Below, piece by piece: positions 33,006-38,813 of a stretch of DNA of 64,000 nt. The position numbers and the translations under genes were made by a program. Each line of letters opens with the position of its first letter. The first letter of the stretch is position 1. The stretch covers positions 62,001 through 126,000 of the forward strand of contig DATBIM010000094.1 in the NCBI GenBank assembly GCA_036556905.1. Reading direction: 5' to 3'. This stretch comes from 40CM-4-69-5 sp036556905. Its GTDB lineage: Bacteria > Methylomirabilota > Methylomirabilia > Rokubacteriales > CSP1-6. The notes beneath the pieces were generated by a model. That model saw only the letters and a list, made by a program, of their open reading frames with translations, ran no database searches and was not told the origin of the DNA.

Positions 33006-34009
33006 GGATTCACCGCCAGGAGCTTCTGCTGGATCTGGTCCATCTCCGGCTTCCATGCGCCGCGCTCCTTGTAGAATCGGATGGCCCCGGGGTGATAGGG
33101 AATGGTGACCTCGGGGCCGACCGCGCGCTCACGGGTCCACTCCTTCAAGAGTGGATGGATGGGCCCCAGCTTCTCGACGTTGTCCCAGATCGGTTTGAGC
33201 ATCGCCTCCACAGCCGAATCCGGGACGCTCCGGCCAGTGCTCAGGTAGATGTCGTAGGCGATGAAGCACGTATCGTCGATGACGGCCGTGGCCTGGCCGG
33301 CCTTGACCCAGCGCCCGTAGTAGCCGGGCACGGCCGCCCGCAGCCGCCTGTCACCCTCGGGCGTGCAGTCGATGGAGACGTGACGCACGCCGACGGCGGC
33401 GTCGGCCTCCTTGATCTTAGCCGAGTTGATCGCGTGCTGACTCACATCGGCCCGGCCCTGGACGAGGGCGTCGACCCCATCGTTGACGGCGGGCACCGGG
33501 ACCACCCGGACGTCGCTCCAGGTGAGGCCGGCGCTGGCGAGGTGCCCGAACATGTTGTACCAGACCGCCAGGTGCGCGGGATACTCGCCGGTCATGCGCT
33601 TGCCCTTGATGTCATAGACCGTCTTGATCGGGGAATCCTTGCGCACGAGGAGCCCCACCATCAGGGGCGAGCCCCGCATCACGAGCCGCATGTTGGCGGC
33701 ATGAGGAAAGGGATTGCGGCCCCCGATCTTGAAACCGGGACCTCGATAGGCGAGCCCCATGTCCACGGCGTTGACGATGCCGAACTCGAGCTCGCCGGTG
33801 TTCAACAGCGGCAGGAACGTGCTGGTCCCCGTGTAGGGTTGCAGCGCCACCTGCATGGACCCCTCGCTGCCAATCTTGGCGAGCCCGCTGGCCATCGTGT
33901 AGAAGACGGTGCCCGGCGGGTTGGTGGCCAGCGTCACTTGCTTGGGTAGTTGCGCCTCGGCCGCCCCGCCGGCCAGCAGCAGCAGCGCGGCCATCAGGAT
34001 CACGAGCAT
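33002..34009 (-). CDS. TAXI family TRAP solute-binding protein (first copy)
   Basis: 335 residues with signal peptide (VILMAALLLLAGGAAEAQ) and the mature start LPKQVTLATNPPGTVFYTMASGLAK. First gene of the five-gene operon: three receptors, fused permease, amidohydrolase. ATG 34009 is chosen because a Shine-Dalgarno GGAGGACAGA precedes it; an in-frame ATG at 34111 would add an unrelated non-signal extension. Three receptors on one permease implies wider or adjustable ligand range, or copy number effects. The promoter is probably TTTTCA-17-TACAAT at 34129-34157, giving a leader of about 110 nt. Confidence 0.94.
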   Translation of the reverse strand: MLVILMAALLLLAGGAAEAQLPKQVTLATNPPGTVFYTMASGLAKIGSEGSMQVALQPYTGTSTFLPLLNTGELEFGIVNAVDMGLAYRGPGFKIGGRNPFPHAANMRLVMRGSPLMVGLLVRKDSPIKTVYDIKGKRMTGEYPAHLAVWYNMFGHLASAGLTWSDVRVVPVPAVNDGVDALVQGRADVSQHAINSAKIKEADAAVGVRHVSIDCTPEGDRRLRAAVPGYYGRWVKAGQATAVIDDTCFIAYDIYLSTGRSVPDSAVEAMLKPIWDNVEKLGPIHPLLKEWTRERAVGPEVTIPYHPGAIRFYKERGAWKPEMDQIQQKLLAVNP

Positions 34010-34128
34010 TCTGTCCTCCCGGTCCTCCAGGCCCAGAACCAAGGTGGCTGTCCCGACAGGCCGAGGCTCGACACCCCCGGCTGTAAATGGCGGCCGGTCG
34101 ACCCCCGTCATAAGGGCGTGGAGCGGTC

Positions 34129-34157
34129 ATTGTAGGTCAGGAGGAAGACGATGAAAA
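34129..34157 (-). promoter_or_regulatory. Promoter of the TAXI-TRAP operon with long leader
   Basis: On the minus strand TTTTCA (34157-34152), 17-bp spacer and TACAAT (34134-34129). Transcription would begin near 34122, giving a leader of about 110 nt before ATG 34009 with small inverted repeats such as CTGTC..GACAG and a good Shine-Dalgarno. Long compared with the leaderless promoters elsewhere. The -35 overlaps the start of the divergent gene at 34151. Confidence 0.5.
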
Positions 34158-34501
34158 CGCTCTTCGCCGTCAGCCTCGCGGTCGTTGCGGCTCTGACCCT
34201 CGCGGTCTCCCCGGTCCAGGCCGGCTCAGCAGGCTTCGAACACCGGCCGAGCGCCTTCCCCAAGCCGGTCGATCACTGGGCGCACTGGGGCAAGCCCGCG
34301 CCCACGTTCCACGGTCACGTTCACCGGCCGACCGTCCCGCACTTCACGGTACCGGTGTTCACCGTGCCGCACTTCACCGTGCCGAGGCCCGTGGTCGTGC
34401 CGCATGGGCGGGCATTCGTGGCTCCGCGCCGGGTCTGGGTACCAGGGTTCTATTCGTGGAGCGGCTTCTACTGGGTCTGGATCCCGGGCCACTGGCGGTA
34501 G
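34151..34501 (+). CDS. Small secreted protein with aromatic C-terminal motif (YxWVPG/GHW type)
   Basis: 116 residues. A clear signal peptide (MKTLFAVSLAVVAALTLAV, cut after VQA) is followed by a His/Pro/aromatic-rich mature chain with the repeat-like PHFTVP segments (PHFTVPVFTVPHFTVPRP around residues 58-76) and the end WVPGFYSWSGFYWVWIPGHWR. The C-terminal pattern resembles the short YxWxPG.. GHW repeats of envelope proteins known from other bacteria; the function is unknown. Good Shine-Dalgarno AGGAGGAAG before the ATG. Divergent from the TAXI operon; the IS element lies downstream. Confidence 0.8.
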   Translation: MKTLFAVSLAVVAALTLAVSPVQAGSAGFEHRPSAFPKPVDHWAHWGKPAPTFHGHVHRPTVPHFTVPVFTVPHFTVPRPVVVPHGRAFVAPRRVWVPGFYSWSGFYWVWIPGHWR

Positions 34502-34550
34502 CAACGAGGTTGGATAACAAGCGCCGTAGCAACTCGCGCGAACGGGGAGG

Positions 34551-34623
34551 TTGGGAGGGGGCGCGTCTCGTGCCCCCTCCAAATTCATAGACGAGGTTGG
34601 GAGGGGCGCGGAACATGCCCCCC
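34551..34623 (+). repeat. Paired REP-like palindromes downstream of the secreted-protein gene
   Basis: Hairpin 1: TTGGGAGGGGGC (34551-34562) pairs with GCCCCCTCCAA (34572-34582) around a 9-nt loop with one bulged G. A second, related palindrome follows from the repeated GAGGTTGGGAGGGGCGCG (about 34592-34610) with GCCCCCCT (34617-34624), running into TTGTATCTT. The two units are imperfect direct repeats (GAGGTTGGGAGGGG...GCGCG twice). They may serve as terminators, and GC-rich palindromes are known IS110/IS1111 insertion sites. Confidence 0.55.
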
Positions 34624-34639
34624 TTGTATCTTCAAGACT

Positions 34640-34801
34640 CCGGCGGTCAGGATAGCTGGAGTGAAGGTGACCGGGAGCCCGCTGCCCCCTAGGTCCTCGA
34701 AGACCGCCCTGGAGCTCGGCGCCCCGGTCACCAGTTCACGTGCCGTGAACCCGCACAGTCGCCAGGGCCGCACCGCGAGCCCGCATAGACAAGGACGGGT
34801 C
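34640..34801 (+). ncRNA. Candidate IS110 bridge RNA
   Basis: The 160 nt ahead of the transposase are rich in paired segments: GGTGACCGGG (34666-34675) pairs perfectly with CCCGGTCACC (34723-34732), enclosing a 47-nt internal loop that itself has GGTC/GACC; this is followed by the hairpin GTTCACG-TGC-CGTGAAC (34734-34750). IS110 elements carry the bridge RNA in this 5' region. Loop identity and processing are not established here. Confidence 0.45.
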
Positions 34802-35725
34802 ATGCACGGATTGTTCGTGGGGACCGACGTCGCCAGAGACCGCCTGGACGTTCACGTCCGCCCCTCCGGAGACCGCTTCACGCTCGCCAACGAGGAGGCG
34901 GGGCATCGGGAGCTGATCACGCGCCTGCAACGGCTAGCGCCCGGCCTCATCGTGCTGGAGGCCACGGGCGGCTACGAAACGACGGTGACGGCCGGGCTGG
35001 CGAGCGCCGGCCTGCCCGTCGTCGTGGCCAATCCCCGGCAGATCCGCGACTTCGCCCGGGCTACCGGCAAGCTCGCCAAGACGGACGCGCTCGATGCTGA
35101 AGCCATCGCGCGCTTTGCGGAAGGCGTGCAGCCCCCGGTCCGGCCGCTGCCGACCGCCCAGGCGCAGGCGCTGGGCGAACTGATCGCGCGCCGCCGGCAG
35201 TTGCTCGACATGCTGCTCGCCGAGCAGAATCGCCATGGCCAGGTCGGGGATCGACGGCTCCGGCAGCAGATCGCGGCCCACATCACGTGGTTGCGCCAAG
35301 CGTTGGCCGCGGCCGACCGCGACTTGGACGACTCGATTCGGTCCAGCCCGGTCTGGCGCGAAAAGGACGATCTGTTGCGGTCGGTCCCCGGCGTGGGCGA
35401 TGTCACGGCCCAGACCCTGATCGCGGAGGTGCCAGAACTCGGAAGCCTTGGCCGGCGCCAGATCGCCGCCCTCATCGGGGTGGCGCCGCTCAACCGCGAC
35501 AGCGGCACCCTCCGCGGTCGCCGGGGGGCGCCCACAGGTCCGCCGCGTGCTCTATATGGCGGCGCGCTTGTCGCGATTCGACACAACCCCGCGATCGCAG
35601 CGTTTTACGCACGCCTCACTGCGGCCGGGCGCCCCAAGAAGGTTGCCCTGGTCGCCGCCATGCGTAAACTGCTCACGATTCTCAACGCTATCTTGCGAGA
35701 GCGCCGTCCATGGCAACCCGCTTGA
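34802..35725 (+). CDS. IS110-family transposase (DEDD recombinase), compensated frameshift near C-terminus
   Basis: 307 residues. N-terminal RuvC-like domain with Asp9 (VGTDVARDRLDVHV), Glu53 (LEATGGYE), Asp95 and Asp98 (KTDALDAEAIARF); C-terminal Transposase_20 region with SVPGVGDVTAQTLIAEV and Ser234 in NRDSGTLRGRR, the conserved serine proposed as nucleophile. Residues about 242-255 are out of family frame: the canonical GGRPQVRRVLYMAA is encoded in another frame over 35525-35562, entered at a G6 run (35523-35528) and left before LVAIRHNP. Two compensating indels or assembly errors are the explanations; activity is doubtful if genuine. ATG 34802 follows AAGGACG; upstream in-frame codons lack homology. 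Confidence 0.88.
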   Translation: MHGLFVGTDVARDRLDVHVRPSGDRFTLANEEAGHRELITRLQRLAPGLIVLEATGGYETTVTAGLASAGLPVVVANPRQIRDFARATGKLAKTDALDAEAIARFAEGVQPPVRPLPTAQAQALGELIARRRQLLDMLLAEQNRHGQVGDRRLRQQIAAHITWLRQALAAADRDLDDSIRSSPVWREKDDLLRSVPGVGDVTAQTLIAEVPELGSLGRRQIAALIGVAPLNRDSGTLRGRRGAPTGPPRALYGGALVAIRHNPAIAAFYARLTAAGRPKKVALVAAMRKLLTILNAILRERRPWQPA

Positions 35726-35760
35726 CAGCCAAGACAGTCGCTCCAGGCTAGAGGATCAGG

Positions 35761-36159
35761 TCAGGACGGCTTTCTTGACTCACGAGGCTTGAGCTCGATG
35801 CGGAAGCCGTCGGGATCCTGAATGTAGATCGAGGAGCCCTGACCATACGCGCCCCGGCGGCTCACCACGTCGCCATCCACCACGACCCCGCGCCGGCGCA
35901 GCTCGTCGGCGAGCTTGCCCAGGTCGTCGCAGCGGATCGAAAGGCAGAAGTGGTCGAGCCTTCCCCGGGGCGCGCCGGCCCCCTCCGGCAGGAGATCGAT
36001 CAGCTGCTCGCCGAACCGAAGCTGCACCAGCTTGATGGGCTCATTGATGTGGTCCACCGTGCAGCCCAGCAGGTCGCAGTAGAAGCGCTGCGACACCTCC
36101 TGATCCCGAACCCGCAGCACGATGTGATCGAGGCCGAGCGGCGTGAATCCCGCGCCCAT
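35761..36159 (-). CDS. VOC family (glyoxalase/dioxygenase-fold) protein
   Basis: 132-residue single-module VOC protein: beta-alpha-beta-beta-beta repeats with the usual metal ligand positions in LGLDHIVLRVRD (His), RLDHFCLSI (His) and DPDGFRIELKP (Glu). Related proteins are glyoxalase I, fosfomycin-resistance proteins and extradiol dioxygenases; this one is too short and generic to decide. It starts 19 nt after the stop of the fused membrane enzyme and shares its direction; a Shine-Dalgarno GGGAGGGG is present. Its end borders the IS element, which therefore inserted just downstream. Confidence 0.87.
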   Translation of the reverse strand: MGAGFTPLGLDHIVLRVRDQEVSQRFYCDLLGCTVDHINEPIKLVQLRFGEQLIDLLPEGAGAPRGRLDHFCLSIRCDDLGKLADELRRRGVVVDGDVVSRRGAYGQGSSIYIQDPDGFRIELKPRESRKPS

Positions 36160-36178
36160 GGTCCCCTCCCTCGACGTT

Positions 36179-38794
36179 CTAGCGCGAGCCGTAGATCCGG
36201 CGGTACTCTTCCCACGCGAGCATGACGCGCTTGATGTAGTGGCGCGTCTCGTCGTAGGGAATCAGCTCGACGAAGGCCTCGACGTCGTTGGACCGCCGGG
36301 CCTGCCACCACTGCCGGGCCCGGGCGGGTCCCGCGTTGTAGGCGGCCAGCGCCAGGCGGGGGTCGTTCCACTCCTTCATCAGGCCCGCCATGAACGTCGC
36401 GCCGAGCTGCAGATTCGTGCGGGGGTCGTCGAGCAGGTCCCCATCCCCGAAGGCCAGCCCGCGGACCTGGGCCATCGGCTGGGCCGTGCGCGGCATGAGC
36501 TGCATGAGGCCCCGGGCCCCCGCCGGGGAGAGCGCGCGCGGAAAGTACGACGATTCCTCGCGCACGATGGCGGCGACGAAGAACGGGTCGAGCCCCGTCC
36601 GCTCCGCCGCCTCGTAGATCTCGGTGCGCCAACCAAAGGGATAGAGCATCTCCCAGAACGCCCGGGGCAGCGCGGCGTGACCGGTGACGGCTGCGCCGCC
36701 GAAGTGCCGGCGCAGGATGCGCAGGGCCAGGTGGTAGCGCGCCTCCTGGGTGAAGGCCCCGGACACGCCGTAGAGCCGCAGGGGATCCCCCACCGCGCGC
36801 AGCACCACGTCGTCCAGCTCCTGGATGGCGAACTCGATCAGCCCGATGCGGCGCAGGAGATCCGCGCGGGCGAAGCCCGGGTCGGCGACGAGCGCCTCTC
36901 GGGGATCGGCGGGAAGGCGGATCGCCGGGTCCGGCGCGCCGTCGACCGGCGACACGCGACGCGCGGCGAGAACGCCGTAGTAGCTGCGCGGAGCCTCCCG
37001 GAGCACCCGACGGTAGAGCGCCGCCGCCGTGGTGGCTCCGCCCATTCCCTCCTGGGCGCGGGCCGCCCAGTAGAGCGCGGGGATTCGCCATGACCGACCA
37101 CCGGGGATCTCGGTGAGCTTCAGCCAGGTCTGGGCGGCCGCCTTCACGTTGCCCCGCCCGTACTCGAGCCACCCCAGGCGCCACAGGGCGGCGCCGGCGC
37201 GCTCTCGGGCCGGATAGCGGACGGCCACCGCCTTGTAGAGCGCCGCCGCCTGCGTGTCGCGCTCCAGCTCATCGAGCGTGTAGGCGCGGAGGTAGGCCGC
37301 TTCCGCGGCCTCCGCCTCGGTGCCACGAGCCTCGACGTTGGCGAACACGATGAGGGCCTGCTCGCGCTGGCCGGCCCGGAACAACAGCCGGCCCTGATCG
37401 AGCATGAGTCCGGGCCGGCGATCGGCCGGCGCCCGGGCGGCGGCCGCTTCCAGCGTCCGGGCCGCCACGTCGTGGCGGCCCAGCCGCTGGGAGGCATCGG
37501 CCACGATCCGCAGCGCCCGCACAACGAGGCTGGGATCGCTCGTCTCCTTGACGATCTGCTCGGCCTCGTCGGCCGCGGTCTTGGCGACCCCGCTGCGCAG
37601 CAGCCGCTCGGCCCGCTCGACGCGCTGGACGACCGACAGCGACGGCACGCGCACGCCGGCCTCCGTCAACGCCGTCAGCCGGTCCTCGGCGCCCAGCGCC
37701 CACGTGCTCGCCGGCGCCAGCACCCTGACCTCGCGATAGGCCAGCGCGGCCGCTTCGCGCTTGCCCCGCGCTTCCCCGAGCATGCCCGAAAGGTACAGCG
37801 CCTGGGGCACTTCGAACGCGTCGGGATAGGAGGTGATGAGGCGGGACAACAGGATTTGGGCTCCGGGCTCGTCACCCGCCCGCTCGGCCAGGACGGCCCC
37901 CAGCAACAGCGCGGCCGGCGCCAGACGGCTGTCCCGGTGGCGCTCGGCGACAGCTACCGCGGCCGCCTTGGCCCCGGCCAGATCCCCGGCTCGTTCGCGC
38001 GCGTCGGCGAGGAGGAACCAGGCGTAGTCCCCGATCGGGCCGCCCAGGACGGCTGCCGAGCCAAACTCGCGCAGCAGGGACGCGGGGTTCCCCGCCTGGA
38101 ACTCGGCCACGGCACGGGCCCAGGCGATCTCGGCCTCGACGCTGACGGCGGCTTCGCCGGGCGGCTCGGCACGCGCCGGGGCCGCCGCGGCGGCCATCAG
38201 GGCCAGGCCCAGGAGCGCGCCGTCCCGCACGGCCCGCCGGGTGAACACGATCCGCTGGAGCGCGGTCAGGTTCGCCAAGACCGCCAGGAGCCAGAGCGCC
38301 GGCTCTAACAGATTCAGCAGGGCTCCCGCGATCAGGCAGATCATGCGCTCCGGCCGTTCCATCATCCCTACGTTACACTCAACACCGATCGATTCCGCTC
38401 GCGCTTTGGTGTAGCTCACCATCACGCTGCCCACGAGCGCGGCCATGGCCACCATGGCTCCCCGGGCGTGCGGCATCTGCACGAACAGCACCACGATGCC
38501 GAGCAGCACCACCAGGTCCGAGTAGCGGTCGATGACGGAGTCCAGGAAGGCCCCGAAGGGCGTCACCTGTCCGGAGGCCCGGGCCAGCGAGCCGTCGAAG
38601 AAGTCGAAGAGCCCGGCCAGCAGAAGCAGGATGCCGGCGACCCGGCTGCGTCCGGTCACGAAGGCCGCGGCCGCCGCGAGACTCACCCCGAGCCCGGCCA
38701 GCGTGAGGTGGTTGGGGCGCAGCCGGAGTCGGAACAGCAGGTGACCGATGGGATCGGTCCACGCCCGAACGGGCTCTCGATACCGGCTCAGCAT
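36179..38794 (-). CDS. CDP-alcohol phosphatidyltransferase fused to a periplasmic lytic transglycosylase
   Basis: One 871-residue frame joins two enzymes. Residues 1-185: membrane CDP-alcohol phosphatidyltransferase with the complete motif Asp64-x2-Asp67-Gly68-x2-Ala71-Arg72-x8-Gly81-x3-Asp85-x3-Asp89 and about six helices. At 187-209 sits what would be a signal peptide (RRAVRDGALLGLALMAAAAAPARA). Then come TPR-like helices (220-700) and a lytic transglycosylase domain with catalytic Glu747 (IVREESSYFPRALSPAGARGLMQLMP), as in Slt70. There is no stop or alternative start between the parts. If the first part ends in the cytoplasm, the extra helix would put the Slt part in the periplasm, tethered to a phospholipid synthase. 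The start ATG lies 19 nt after glnD. A gene fusion or in-frame assembly joining is possible. Confidence 0.82.
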   Translation of the reverse strand: MLSRYREPVRAWTDPIGHLLFRLRLRPNHLTLAGLGVSLAAAAAFVTGRSRVAGILLLLAGLFDFFDGSLARASGQVTPFGAFLDSVIDRYSDLVVLLGIVVLFVQMPHARGAMVAMAALVGSVMVSYTKARAESIGVECNVGMMERPERMICLIAGALLNLLEPALWLLAVLANLTALQRIVFTRRAVRDGALLGLALMAAAAAPARAEPPGEAAVSVEAEIAWARAVAEFQAGNPASLLREFGSAAVLGGPIGDYAWFLLADARERAGDLAGAKAAAVAVAERHRDSRLAPAALLLGAVLAERAGDEPGAQILLSRLITSYPDAFEVPQALYLSGMLGEARGKREAAALAYREVRVLAPASTWALGAEDRLTALTEAGVRVPSLSVVQRVERAERLLRSGVAKTAADEAEQIVKETSDPSLVVRALRIVADASQRLGRHDVAARTLEAAAARAPADRRPGLMLDQGRLLFRAGQREQALIVFANVEARGTEAEAAEAAYLRAYTLDELERDTQAAALYKAVAVRYPARERAGAALWRLGWLEYGRGNVKAAAQTWLKLTEIPGGRSWRIPALYWAARAQEGMGGATTAAALYRRVLREAPRSYYGVLAARRVSPVDGAPDPAIRLPADPREALVADPGFARADLLRRIGLIEFAIQELDDVVLRAVGDPLRLYGVSGAFTQEARYHLALRILRRHFGGAAVTGHAALPRAFWEMLYPFGWRTEIYEAAERTGLDPFFVAAIVREESSYFPRALSPAGARGLMQLMPRTAQPMAQVRGLAFGDGDLLDDPRTNLQLGATFMAGLMKEWNDPRLALAAYNAGPARARQWWQARRSNDVEAFVELIPYDETRHYIKRVMLAWEEYRRIYGSR

Positions 38795-38813
38795 GGCCGG
38801 GGCCTGGCGTCCG

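Larger units (their letters stand above)
34624..35760 (+). mobile_element. IS110-family insertion sequence (ends approximate)
   Basis: The transposase CDS at 34802-35725 with a 5' non-coding structured region defines an IS110-type element. This group lacks terminal inverted repeats and makes no clear target duplication, so boundaries cannot be set from sequence alone; I place the left end after the palindrome pair and the right end before the VOC gene stop at 35761. Only one copy is in the window. Confidence 0.55.

Noticed and set aside
37189..38208. Separate start for the lytic transglycosylase inside the fused gene
   Set aside because: GTG codons near the internal signal-like segment exist, but no ribosome site or stop separates it from the upstream part, so a single fused frame is reported with the alternative noted.
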